Positions 8,302 through 16,474 of a stretch of DNA of 64,000 bases are shown here, one piece after another. The notes under the pieces were generated by a model that saw only the letters and a list, made by a program, of their open reading frames with translations, made no database searches and was not told the origin of the DNA. Made by a program: the position numbers and the translations under genes. The first letter of the stretch is position 1. Every line of letters begins with the position of its first letter. The DNA is from Muribaculaceae bacterium Isolate-036 (Harlan). Its GTDB lineage: Bacteria; Bacteroidota; Bacteroidia; Bacteroidales; Muribaculaceae. Where the stretch lies: NCBI GenBank assembly GCA_003833075.1, contig RIAY01000005.1, forward strand, positions 62,001-126,000. Direction: 5' to 3'.

Positions 8302-9588
8302 TTATTCGTTTAAACGATTTTTGTCAAGGGAATCGAGTCTCTGTCGCATCTTGATTTCCGACGGATTGTTTCCGGGATTCCAGAATTTATAATTCTCAAG
8401 ACCATCGGGAAGATATTGCTGTTCCACGAAGTTTCCTTCGTAATCATGAGCATATTTATACCCCTTGTGATAACCGAGGTCTGCCATCAGTTTTGTCGGA
8501 GCGTTGCGAAGATGCAGCGGCACAGGAAGGTTTCCTGTCCTTTCAACAGTCTCCAGCGCGGCACCGATAGCGGCATATGCAGTGTTGCTTTTGGGAGAGT
8601 TTGCAAGATATATGGCGCATTCCGACAATATGATGCGTCCTTCCGGCCATCCTATCTTGTTGAGGGCATCGAATGTGGCGTTTGCAAGCAAAAGAGCATT
8701 GGGATTGGCAAGTCCGATATCTTCTGCAGCAACAATCACAAGGCGTCTGGCAATGAAAGCCGGGTCTTCGCCGCCAGCCACCATTCTTGCCAGCCAATAA
8801 ACGGCAGCATGAGGGTCGCTTCCGCGGATCGATTTGATGAACGCTGATATTATGTCGTAATGCATCTCTCCATTGCGGTCGTAAGCGGCAGGATTCTGCT
8901 GCAGGCGTGATGTCACCACATTGTCGTCTATTACCACGGTCTCGTCTTCACCTGTAGACTGCTCGATGAGATCTATTATGTTAAGCAGTTTCCGGGCATC
9001 TCCTCCGGCAAACCTGAACAGAGCGTCTTTGGATCTGATGTCGAATTTGCGTGATTTAAGAACCTCATCGTTAGACAAAGCGCGTTCAAGTAGATTTTCC
9101 AGATCCACCAGTTCCAGCGGCATGAGAGTGTATACCTGAGCTCTGGAAAGAAGAGGGCGAATCACTTCGAATGATGGATTCTCCGTTGTGGCGCCGATGA
9201 GAGTGACTGTGCCTTTTTCCACAGCCCCCAATAATGAATCCTGCTGAGATTTGTTGAACCGATGGATTTCATCGATGAAAAGAATTGGTCTTCCCTTGAC
9301 AAACATGCTGCGGGCATCCGCCTCGCAACGTGCCAGAATCTCTCGGACCTCCTTTACGCCGGATGTGACGGCACTCAGAGTGTAGAAAGGCACATCGGTC
9401 TGCGACGCTATTATCCTTGCCAGCGTTGTCTTTCCCACCCCGGGAGGTCCCCACAGGATAAAAGAATTAACCCTCCCGGTCTCGATCATACGTCGTATGA
9501 TTCCGTCCGGACCTACAAGATGTGTCTGTCCTATATAATCGTCAAGAGACTTTGGCCTCAGTCTTTCGGCAAGGGGTATATTCGTCAT
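8302..9588 (-). CDS. rarA: Replication-associated recombination protein RarA (AAA+ ATPase)
   Basis: A 428-aa clamp-loader-like AAA+ ATPase (MgsA/RarA/WRNIP1 family) that acts at stalled replication forks. The N-terminus LAERLRPKSLDDYIGQTHL is the family signature. Walker A is GPPGVGKTT (about residues 46-54), Walker B is FIDEIHRF, sensor 1 is IGATTENPS, and the C-terminal tetramerisation region contains HYDIISAFIKSIRGSDP and YLPDGL. Its ATG is only 3 bp after the stop of the HAD hydrolase gene, so the two form an operon. Confidence 0.95.
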   Translation of the reverse strand: MTNIPLAERLRPKSLDDYIGQTHLVGPDGIIRRMIETGRVNSFILWGPPGVGKTTLARIIASQTDVPFYTLSAVTSGVKEVREILARCEADARSMFVKGRPILFIDEIHRFNKSQQDSLLGAVEKGTVTLIGATTENPSFEVIRPLLSRAQVYTLMPLELVDLENLLERALSNDEVLKSRKFDIRSKDALFRFAGGDARKLLNIIDLIEQSTGEDETVVIDDNVVTSRLQQNPAAYDRNGEMHYDIISAFIKSIRGSDPHAAVYWLARMVAGGEDPAFIARRLVIVAAEDIGLANPNALLLANATFDALNKIGWPEGRIILSECAIYLANSPKSNTAYAAIGAALETVERTGNLPVPLHLRNAPTKLMADLGYHKGYKYAHDYEGNFVEQQYLPDGLENYKFWNPGNNPSEIKMRQRLDSLDKNRLNE

Positions 9589-9591
9589 ATA

Positions 9592-10233
9592 TCAGCGTGT
9601 CAGTTTGGCAATCAGAGCATCGCGGTCGAGCTCCTCAAAATTATTTACAACCATATCGCAATAAGGTTCGATAACGGATGCCGGCAAAGTGCCGGCAATG
9701 CCTGTCACATATGCCCCGGAGGCTCTGCCGGCTTTCACGCCCTGAAGGGAATCTTCAAATACCACACAGTTCTTCGGATCGGCTCCAAGCAGGTTTGCCG
9801 CCAGAATGTAGCCTTCAGGATCCGGTTTGGATCTTGTGATCCGGTCTGCGGTGACCAGTTCCGTCATCATACCCTCCAGTTCAGGTATTTCCTCACGGAG
9901 GTGTTCCATTTTTTTGTTGTCGCTGCTTGTCACCAGTGCCCTTGGAATATCCATGGCTATAAGCCATTCTACGAACTCTTTTGCACCCGGAAGCCATTTA
10001 TAGCTCATTTGCGCCTCAAGTTCGTGAAGCGTAGCCCTGACACTATCCCCGAGTCCGGCAGCGGCATAATGCGTGGCAATAATGTTGTCGAGAGTCATAC
10101 CTTTTATCCTGTGCGCGAGGTCGGGATATTGAGAAGGGAAGCGACGGTTTACCTCGCTCCATACTTTGGTATATTCGCTTTCGCTGTCGATCAGGACACC
10201 GTCAAGGTCGAACAGAACTCCGATAGATTTCAT
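9592..10233 (-). CDS. HAD family hydrolase (beta-phosphoglucomutase/phosphatase-like)
   Basis: A 213-aa HAD-superfamily protein with the nucleophile motif FDLDGVLIDSE (residues 8-18; Asp8-type nucleophile), a helical C1 cap, the threonine/serine motif ALVTSSDNKK, and FEDSLQGVKAGRASG (motif III/IV). This arrangement is typical of phosphoglycolate phosphatase and beta-phosphoglucomutase-like enzymes; the precise sugar phosphate is not determinable. It is first in an operon with rarA. A TAATTTTG -7 box on the minus strand lies at 10264-10271, back to back with one for the next plus-strand gene. Confidence 0.85.
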   Translation of the reverse strand: MKSIGVLFDLDGVLIDSESEYTKVWSEVNRRFPSQYPDLAHRIKGMTLDNIIATHYAAAGLGDSVRATLHELEAQMSYKWLPGAKEFVEWLIAMDIPRALVTSSDNKKMEHLREEIPELEGMMTELVTADRITRSKPDPEGYILAANLLGADPKNCVVFEDSLQGVKAGRASGAYVTGIAGTLPASVIEPYCDMVVNNFEELDRDALIAKLTR

Positions 10234-10263
10234 TTATCCTGGTTTTAAATGCACTTTATAATA

Positions 10264-10301
10264 CAAAATTAGTCAAATTTGTCAAATAATGAGTAATTTT
10301 G
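10264..10301. promoter_or_regulatory. Divergent -7 elements between the HAD and FAD-oxidoreductase genes
   Basis: TAATTTTG is present on the minus strand (plus-strand bases 10264-10271) and on the plus strand (10294-10301). Neither has a good -33 TTTG at 19-21 bp, so only the -7 elements are supported. Confidence 0.45.
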
Positions 10302-10344
10302 TTATTTGAAAGTATGGAGTTGTTCCAAATATCGGACTTATCAG

Positions 10345-11913
10345 ATGATTCAAGATATAAACATGCGTGTGTCACCTCGTGTGGCGGGAGAGCAGAAACT
10401 GCTTTCCGAGACAATCGCACGCCAGCTCAGACTATCGCCTTCGGATATCAATTCGTGGAGAATAACGAGGCGTTCTATCGATGCGCGAAAACGCAACGTG
10501 CTTGTAAACCTTAGTGTACGTGTGGCAACAGGTGATGACTTGGAGATTTCTCCAGACCTGAAGCCTGCATCGTTCAAGGTCATCAAGCCTGAATCTCCAA
10601 GAATAGTGATTGTAGGTGCCGGACCTGCCGGTCTTTTCGCAGCTCTTAAGGCTGTGACATACGGAATATGTCCAGTTCTGATAGAACGGGGACGCGATGT
10701 GGATTCTCGTCGCCTTGACATAGCGGCGATAAGCAGAGAAAAGAAAATCAATCCTGTCTCGAACTATTGCTTCGGAGAGGGTGGAGCCGGAGCCTACAGC
10801 GATGGCAAACTCTTTACACGCAGTAAGAAGAGAGGGAATGTGGAGGAAGTTTTACAGCTTCTTGTGCAACATGGTGCACATCCTGACATTCTTGTAGACG
10901 CTCATCCTCATATAGGGAGTGATTGTCTGCCGCATGTTATCAAAAGCATGCGCACAACTATTATCGGCTATGGAGGTGATGTCCGTTTCGAGACGCGAGC
11001 CGATTCTCTCATAATAGAAGATGGCTGCTGCAAGGGTGTTGTCACTGACGCGGGCGAGGAGATTCGCGGGGATGCTGTGATCCTCGCCACCGGTCATTCC
11101 GCACATGATACATTCCGTCGTCTTCATTCCTCAGGAGTGCTGATGGAGGCTAAAGGCATAGCCGTGGGAGTGCGTCTTGAGCATCCGCAGGTTCTTATCG
11201 ACCGCCTTCAGTATCATTCTGAATCTGGTCGCGGAAAGTATCTTCCTCCCGCGGAATATAATTATGTGACGCAGGTGGAGGGAAGAGGCGTATATTCCTT
11301 CTGTATGTGTCCCGGAGGAGTGGTCGTGCCTGCGGGAAGTGCGGAGGGAGAGCTCGTGGTCAATGGCATGTCGGCGTCCGCCCGCTCCGGAGAACGTGCC
11401 AATTCAGGAATGGTTGTGGAGATACGTCCCGGAGATTTTCCCGAATACGAAGAACTGGGAGCTTTAGAGATTCTGCAGCTTCAGGAAGATATGGAGAGGA
11501 AATTTTATGAGGAATCGGGAAATTCAATAAACGCCCCCGCCCAGAGAATGAAAGACTTTACCGATGGGAAAGTCTCGACTTCACTGCCGAAGACCTCATA
11601 TGCCCCCGGCATCCATCCTGTTGACTTCAACAGGCTTTTTCCACCCTTCATATCATGGCGACTCCGCGAAGGGTTCAAGGACTTCGGCCGTAAATGTCCG
11701 GGGTTTCTGACCAATGAGGCAATACTTCTGGGACTTGAATCGCGCACCTCATCTCCGGTGAGACTGCCTCGTGACAAAGAGACGCTCGAGCATGTGGCGA
11801 TTCCGGGATTATATCCGGCAGGCGAAGGCGCAGGTTATGCCGGCGGAATAGTCTCGGCTGCAATTGATGGAATAAGGTGTGTGGAGCAGTTCGTAAAGAA
11901 AAACAAACAATAG
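10345..11913 (+). CDS. NAD(P)/FAD-dependent oxidoreductase (COG2509 type)
   Basis: About 522 aa. The FAD dinucleotide motif is VIVGAGPAGLFAALKA, preceded by about 85 residues of a conserved N-terminal domain with RRSIDARK. Downstream are NYCFGEGGAGAYSDGKLFTR, a second nucleotide-binding stretch VILATGHSAHDTF, and the C-terminal LYPAGEGAGYAGGIVSAAIDG. These are hallmarks of the large uncharacterised FAD-dependent dehydrogenases found across Bacteroidetes and Firmicutes. The ATG at 10345 (MIQDINMRVSPRV) is preferred to 10306, which would lie at or before the transcription start expected from the -7 box at 10294-10301. It is followed after 3 bp by tsaB. Confidence 0.85.
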   Translation: MIQDINMRVSPRVAGEQKLLSETIARQLRLSPSDINSWRITRRSIDARKRNVLVNLSVRVATGDDLEISPDLKPASFKVIKPESPRIVIVGAGPAGLFAALKAVTYGICPVLIERGRDVDSRRLDIAAISREKKINPVSNYCFGEGGAGAYSDGKLFTRSKKRGNVEEVLQLLVQHGAHPDILVDAHPHIGSDCLPHVIKSMRTTIIGYGGDVRFETRADSLIIEDGCCKGVVTDAGEEIRGDAVILATGHSAHDTFRRLHSSGVLMEAKGIAVGVRLEHPQVLIDRLQYHSESGRGKYLPPAEYNYVTQVEGRGVYSFCMCPGGVVVPAGSAEGELVVNGMSASARSGERANSGMVVEIRPGDFPEYEELGALEILQLQEDMERKFYEESGNSINAPAQRMKDFTDGKVSTSLPKTSYAPGIHPVDFNRLFPPFISWRLREGFKDFGRKCPGFLTNEAILLGLESRTSSPVRLPRDKETLEHVAIPGLYPAGEGAGYAGGIVSAAIDGIRCVEQFVKKNKQ

Positions 11914-11916
11914 AAT

Positions 11917-12609
11917 ATGTCGACAATTTTAAATATAGAAACCTCAGGTAAAATCTGTTCTGTTGCCCTGACACGAGAAGGTGTTCTGGAGTTCGATCTT
12001 GAGAACAGGGAAGGCATGAAACATGCCGAGGTACTTGCTCCTTTTGTGGAGCGTGCAATGGAAGAGGTAAAAAGGAAAGAATGGAAACTTGATGCAGTTG
12101 CGGTCAGTATAGGTCCCGGGTCATATACCGGTCTGAGAATAGGGCTTTCGCTGGCAAAGGGGCTTGCATTCAGTCTTGGAGTGCCGCTGATTGGAGTGAG
12201 CACTCTGAAGATACTGGCCGTCAAAGCAATGTTCCGTAATTTCAATTTTACCGGAGAAGAGATACTTGTGCCTATGATTGACGCCCGGAGGATGGAAGTT
12301 TTTACTGGCGCCTATGATTTTGCACTGAATGCTGTGGCAGGTCCGGGTCCGATGATTCTGGATTCCGAGTCATACGCTGGATTGCTTGCCGAAAAGGAAG
12401 TATGGTTTATGGGAGACGGGGCGGGAAAGGCGAAAGATGTTATTGACTCTCCCAATGCACATTGGATGGAAGATCTATACCCTATGGCGAAAGACATGCT
12501 TGCGCTCTCGGAGAAAGCATTGAGGGAGAAAGACTTCCTTGACATCGCATATTCGGTTCCCGAATATCTTAAAGAATACCAGACGACGGTAGCCAGACCC
12601 AGAATATAG
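11917..12609 (+). CDS. tsaB: tRNA threonylcarbamoyladenosine biosynthesis protein TsaB
   Basis: A 230-aa ASKHA-fold protein, partner of TsaD in making t6A at position 37 of ANN-decoding tRNAs. Signature segments: ILNIETSGKICSVAL at the N-terminus, HAEVLAPFVERAM, and SIGPGSYTGLRIGLSLAKGL (the P-G-S-F/Y-T-G-L-R-I-G motif). The family's C-terminal tail ends PEYLKEYQTTVARPRI. Three bp separate it from the upstream oxidoreductase gene, so they are probably co-transcribed. Confidence 0.93.
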   Translation: MSTILNIETSGKICSVALTREGVLEFDLENREGMKHAEVLAPFVERAMEEVKRKEWKLDAVAVSIGPGSYTGLRIGLSLAKGLAFSLGVPLIGVSTLKILAVKAMFRNFNFTGEEILVPMIDARRMEVFTGAYDFALNAVAGPGPMILDSESYAGLLAEKEVWFMGDGAGKAKDVIDSPNAHWMEDLYPMAKDMLALSEKALREKDFLDIAYSVPEYLKEYQTTVARPRI

Positions 12610-12693
12610 CGGATGTGACGCGGGTGGCAGATAGCCGCGCCAAATAACATAAAGGTTTAAAGACGATAATGATATATTTTCGGTAAAAATTGT

Positions 12694-12701
12694 TATCTTT
12701 G
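12694..12701 (+). promoter_or_regulatory. -7 element before the DUF4290-murA-rimM operon
   Basis: TATCTTTG (12694-12701) matches TAnnTTTG. There is no clear TTTG 19-21 bp upstream, so the call is tentative. It lies 80 bp before the DUF4290 start. Confidence 0.45.
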
Positions 12702-12780
12702 TAGAATAAACCGGTTGCGGACATGTAGAGAATCAACTGCATGTGTGACGTTTTTTAACAGTTTCATGCCAATAATAAAT

Positions 12781-13374
12781 ATGATACCTTATAATACGGA
12801 TCTCAAACCCATTACCCTTCCTGAGTTCGGAAGAAACGTGCAGGGAATGGTTGATTATTGTGTTTCCATACCTGACAGAGAAGAGCGCACGAAGTGTGCG
12901 TTCGCCATAGCGGATATAATGGCAAACCTTTTCCCGGGACTTGTGGGAGAGGGGCGTGACTACTCCCAGATATGGGATCAGATCAACATCATGTCCCGTT
13001 TTCAACTTGATATAGATTTTCCGTGTGATGTCGTAACGGCAGACCGTCTGAATCCAAAACCCGAAAAAATACCATATACCTCATCCCCAATGCGTTATCG
13101 CCATTATGGCAAGAGCATCGAAAAGATGATAGAGAAAGTTGCCGATATGGAGGATGGTGAAGAAAAGGATGTGTTGATTTCGCTGATTGCGCATCATATG
13201 AAGAAGCTCATGCTTATTCATAACAAGGAGGGGGTTGATGACGCGAAGATTCTAAAAGATCTGAGAGAATATTCCTGCGGAAAGATTGATCTTGACCCTC
13301 AGACTTATCTATTGCATGAATTTAAGGAAGCGGTTCCTGTGGGCCAGACAAAAAGTAAAAAGAAGAAAAAATGA
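12781..13374 (+). CDS. DUF4290 domain-containing protein
   Basis: A 197-aa cytoplasmic protein starting MIPYNTDLKPITLPEFGRNV, with VDYCVSIPDREERTKCA and a lysine-rich end (KSKKKKK). This is the DUF4290 family restricted to Bacteroidetes and of unknown function. The ATG at 12781 is taken rather than the TTG at 12715, because family members begin with this segment. Its stop overlaps the murA start by 4 bp (ATGA), so translation is coupled; the DUF4290-murA-rimM order suggests a role in growth or envelope synthesis (inference). Confidence 0.85.
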   Translation: MIPYNTDLKPITLPEFGRNVQGMVDYCVSIPDREERTKCAFAIADIMANLFPGLVGEGRDYSQIWDQINIMSRFQLDIDFPCDVVTADRLNPKPEKIPYTSSPMRYRHYGKSIEKMIEKVADMEDGEEKDVLISLIAHHMKKLMLIHNKEGVDDAKILKDLREYSCGKIDLDPQTYLLHEFKEAVPVGQTKSKKKKK

Positions 13375-14684
13375 GCAGTTTTATAGTGGAGGGGGGGCAT
13401 CGCCTTTGTGGAGAGATCAGTCCCAAAGGTGCCAAGAACGAGGCATTGGAGGTGATTTGTGCCACACTTCTCACTGAAGAGAAGGTGACAATTTCCAATC
13501 TGCCTCGTATTCTTGATGTCACAAACCTGATAAATCTCTTGGCGGAGATGGGGGTAAAGGTCAATTATCTTGATGAGTCAACCTGTGAGTTTCAGGCAGA
13601 CGATATAGATATTGAATATATCCGAACTCCGGAATATAGAAAGAAGGCAGCTTCATTGAGAGGGTCGGTCATGATTCTGGGACCGCTTGTGGCAAGATTC
13701 GGTCATGCCGTTCTTCCGAAGCCGGGTGGTGACAAAATCGGTCGCCGCCGTCTTGACACTCATTTTTACGGACTTCAGAAACTCGGTGCGGCATTCGAAT
13801 ATGTCACAGAAGAGGGTCTTTACAGGATTTCCGCTCCGGACGGACTTAAAGGAGACTATATGCTTCTTGACGAGGCATCAATAACCGGAACAGCAAACAT
13901 TGTGATGGCGGCGGTGCTTGCCAAGGGAACTACAACCGTTTACAATGCCGCCTGCGAGCCATACATTCAGCAGTTGTGCAAGATGTTGTGCCGCATGGGT
14001 GCGAAGATAGATGGAATCGGCTCAAATCTGCTTACAGTGCATGGCGCAGAGCGTATTGGAGGTGCGAATCACCGCTTATTGCCTGACATGATAGAAGTCG
14101 GCAGCTTTATAGGTATGGCGGCAATGACCGGGTCCGATCTTCTTCTAAAGAATGTAGGTTACGGAGATCTTGGTCTTATGCCTGAGATATTCGAGAGAAT
14201 TGGGGTTCATCTCGAGGTGGAGGGTGATGATATCAGAATCGACCAAAAAGAGATATACGAGATTGAGAATTTCATCGATGGCTCCACGCTGACTATCGCA
14301 GATGCGCCGTGGCCGGGGTTGTCTCCGGACCTGATAAGCATTTTTCTGGTGGTCTGCACTCAGGCAAAGGGGAGTGTGCTGATACATCAGAAGATGTTTG
14401 AGAGCCGTCTCTTCTTTGTGGACAAACTGCTGGACATGGGTGCCAGAATAATCCTTTGCGACCCGCATAGGGCAGTGGTGATCGGCTCCGGACACTTCAA
14501 CAGTCTACGGGCAACCGACATGGTCTCGCCCGACATACGTGCCGGAATCGCTATGCTGATAGCGGCAATGGGAGCAAAGGGCACAAGCAGGATACAGAAT
14601 ATCGGTCAGATTGACCGTGGTTATGAAAATATCGACAGTCGACTGAACCGACTTGGCGCGAAAATCATTAGAATAGATGATTGA
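13371..14684 (+). CDS. murA: UDP-N-acetylglucosamine 1-carboxyvinyltransferase MurA
   Basis: A 437-aa enzyme for the first committed step of peptidoglycan synthesis, adding enolpyruvate from PEP to UDP-GlcNAc. Family features: GAKNEALEVICATLL near residue 20 (substrate Lys/Asn), LRGSVMILGPLVARFG, and DRGYENIDSRLNRLGAKI at the C-terminus. The active-site loop reads KPGGDKIGRRRLDTH, so the usual catalytic Cys (E. coli Cys115) is Asp at residue 121. Asp-type MurA enzymes are active and insensitive to fosfomycin. The gene overlaps its neighbours on both sides (4 bp with DUF4290, 8 bp with rimM). Confidence 0.95.
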   Translation: MSSFIVEGGHRLCGEISPKGAKNEALEVICATLLTEEKVTISNLPRILDVTNLINLLAEMGVKVNYLDESTCEFQADDIDIEYIRTPEYRKKAASLRGSVMILGPLVARFGHAVLPKPGGDKIGRRRLDTHFYGLQKLGAAFEYVTEEGLYRISAPDGLKGDYMLLDEASITGTANIVMAAVLAKGTTTVYNAACEPYIQQLCKMLCRMGAKIDGIGSNLLTVHGAERIGGANHRLLPDMIEVGSFIGMAAMTGSDLLLKNVGYGDLGLMPEIFERIGVHLEVEGDDIRIDQKEIYEIENFIDGSTLTIADAPWPGLSPDLISIFLVVCTQAKGSVLIHQKMFESRLFFVDKLLDMGARIILCDPHRAVVIGSGHFNSLRATDMVSPDIRAGIAMLIAAMGAKGTSRIQNIGQIDRGYENIDSRLNRLGAKIIRIDD

Positions 14685-15213
14685 CAAAGAAAAACTGGTT
14701 GAAATAGGGAAGTTCCAGAAAACCCACGCACTGAAGGGGGAGCTTAACGCTATTCTTGATATTCCTGAAGAATATGTGAAGGATGGCAATCCGCTCATTA
14801 TAGAGACTGACGGAATCCCGGTGCCTTATTATGCGGAATCAATACGCGGAAAAGGAACTACGTCCTTTCTGATAAAACTCGAGGGGGTTGACAGCGTGGA
14901 GGATGCCGCGGAATTTGTAAACAGTGCGATTCTTGTTCCACGCGATGAGCTTCAGGATTATGTAGGCGATGTGATGCTTGAGGATGATCTTGAAGGCTTC
15001 AAGGTTATCGACAGGCTTGAGGGAGAGATCGGGACACTTGAATTTATTGATGACACAACTGAAAATGAACTCATGGTCGTGCGCACTCCGGATGATGAAG
15101 AGATTTATATTCCCCTCGCAGACGAATTTATCATAGACATAAATGAGGAAAGAAGGGAGATTCACACCTCTTTGCCGGAAGGGCTTGTTTCCCTGAATAA
15201 ATCAGAGGATTAA
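14677..15213 (+). CDS. rimM: Ribosome maturation factor RimM
   Basis: A 178-aa protein with an N-terminal RimM beta-barrel (VEIGKFQKTHALKGELNAIL, about residues 9-28) and a C-terminal PRC-barrel-like half beginning around VMLEDDLEGFKV, with DEFIIDINEERREI at the end. RimM assists 16S rRNA processing and assembly of the 30S head near S19. It overlaps murA by 8 bp, so it belongs to the DUF4290-murA-rimM operon. Confidence 0.92.
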   Translation: MIDKEKLVEIGKFQKTHALKGELNAILDIPEEYVKDGNPLIIETDGIPVPYYAESIRGKGTTSFLIKLEGVDSVEDAAEFVNSAILVPRDELQDYVGDVMLEDDLEGFKVIDRLEGEIGTLEFIDDTTENELMVVRTPDDEEIYIPLADEFIIDINEERREIHTSLPEGLVSLNKSED

Positions 15214-15243
15214 TGATTCAGTGCGATGCACTAAACAGTGAAA

Positions 15244-15425
15244 TCGTCTTGACTTATTTTTCTTGATATCAGCAAGATATTTCCGAGGTGGTTTCTCCAC
15301 TCGAAGAGCCGGAAACTTAAGACTGGCGGTGATTAGAGGGGTCAAAACAACCGGAAAGATCCGATGAGGCTGAGAAAAGAATCAACGACATAATTATTCA
15401 AACTTTAGTAAATAAGTCAAGACGA
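15244..15425. repeat. 182-bp intergenic element bounded by perfect 16-bp inverted repeats
   Basis: TCGTCTTGACTTATTT at 15244-15259 is exactly complementary to AAATAAGTCAAGACGA at 15410-15425. The 150 bp between them contain smaller pairings, for example CGAGGTGG/CCACTCG around 15280-15300, and no ORF. No obvious target-site duplication flanks it. It could be a MITE-like element or a structured RNA closed by a long stem, lying in the 3' region of rimM or the leader of the next gene. Confidence 0.7.
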
Positions 15426-15458
15426 GTTCAGTTTCTTTGAATACAACAGACATATAAT

Positions 15459-15779
15459 ATGAGCGAATTGATGAAATATGACGAGGATGACGCTATCAGA
15501 TTCATCCGAGAGACATTGCCGGCGCAGGTAAGCGAGCTTTATGATGATGACGATATACTTTACGTTATCGACATAATATGGGATTGGTATGAGAAAAACG
15601 GTTATCTGAAAATAGATGCCGGAGTGACAGAAGAGGAGGAACTCGATATAGCCAAGCTTTCAGCATTTGTGGCAAAAGAAATCAGAAAAGACGGCGAAGT
15701 CGTGATGGATCCTGAAGACATCAACCTTATAGTGAAAGGAGAACTTGAATATGAGGAATCAATTGAAGATATTTTCTAA
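15459..15779 (+). CDS. Conserved acidic protein (hypothetical)
   Basis: A 106-aa, strongly acidic cytoplasmic protein (for example YDDDDILYVIDIIWDWYEKN, TEEEELDIAKL, EYEESIEDIF). No catalytic or binding motif is recognisable; predicted helical. The ATG at 15459 opens the frame. The 3' end overlaps the start of the OmpA-family gene by 29 bp, and the ribosome-binding AGGAG of that gene lies inside this one, so expression of the two is linked. Confidence 0.7.
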   Translation: MSELMKYDEDDAIRFIRETLPAQVSELYDDDDILYVIDIIWDWYEKNGYLKIDAGVTEEEELDIAKLSAFVAKEIRKDGEVVMDPEDINLIVKGELEYEESIEDIF

Positions 15780-16410
15780 AGCGCTGCTCTCTGCTGCTAT
15801 ATCCATTTCTGCGTTAGCAGCGAGGGGAGAGACTGCCCTTCAGCGTATCGATGCTCTTGACGAGATGTCGTTCCGCGAGATGATAAACAGTGTCGGGCTT
15901 GATGGAAAAAGTGCAGATCTGATACGTAAGTTCCAGGAGAAAGAGGGTAGAAACCGTCTCTATAATAAAGAATATAACGCGAAAAATTCATCGATGGTGG
16001 AGACATACCGCAACAAGGAAGTGCTGCTGATAACCATTCCGGCATCGAAGCTTTTCGCACCCAATGAGGTGGAGGTTAGGAAAGAGGCGGCATCGTTGCT
16101 TGCACCGTTAAAACGCTATCTGCGCGAGCCGGATATGTATAGGGTTCTTCTCGTCATGCACACTGACAATACAGGATCCGAGAAATATCGCGAGCATATA
16201 ACGGAGGAGCGTTCCACGGCGTTGTTCGACTGGTTCGTGAAAGAAGGATGTGACACCCGTTATCTTTTCTCCTACGCGTATGGTGATGATATGCCGCTTG
16301 TAGAGAACAATTCTCTGACCAACCGTGAGAGGAACCGCCGCCTTGAGGTTTATCTCGTGCCAGGCACAAAAATGCTTGAGCAGGCAAAAAAAGGAAGAAT
16401 CGTATTTTAA
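15751..16410 (+). CDS. OmpA-family outer-membrane/peptidoglycan-binding protein
   Basis: About 219 aa with a signal peptide at the N-terminus (KIFSKALLSAAISISALAARG). The C-terminal 100 residues form an OmpA-like peptidoglycan-binding domain: VLLVMHTDNTGSEKYREHIT, then STALFDWFVKEG and the closing NSLTNRERNRRLEVYLVPG. There is no beta-barrel N-terminal domain, only about 80 residues of linker. The ATG at 15751 (6 bp into the open frame) is preceded by AAAGGAGAACTTGAAT and starts the signal peptide. It probably anchors the outer membrane or an exported protein to the wall. Confidence 0.8.
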   Translation: MRNQLKIFSKALLSAAISISALAARGETALQRIDALDEMSFREMINSVGLDGKSADLIRKFQEKEGRNRLYNKEYNAKNSSMVETYRNKEVLLITIPASKLFAPNEVEVRKEAASLLAPLKRYLREPDMYRVLLVMHTDNTGSEKYREHITEERSTALFDWFVKEGCDTRYLFSYAYGDDMPLVENNSLTNRERNRRLEVYLVPGTKMLEQAKKGRIVF

Positions 16411-16474
16411 CCGGAGATAGCCGCCCCAAATTTAACTTTTATTTTTAAACAGCTTCTAAAAATAATTACCCAGA

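Noticed and set aside
9262-10248. Long 328-aa open frame on the plus strand
   Set aside because: It is antisense to rarA and the HAD gene; composition shows Cys, His and Arg excess and no domain, so it is a shadow.
13721-13760. Loss of catalytic Cys in MurA as an inactivating mutation
   Set aside because: Asp in this place is a known active variant and the remainder of the enzyme is intact.
16436-16474. TTTTTAAACAGCTTCTAAAAATA as a possible shared regulatory motif
   Set aside because: Similar words occur at 4932 (reverse) and 6293, but matches are short and AT-rich; not enough to separate from chance.
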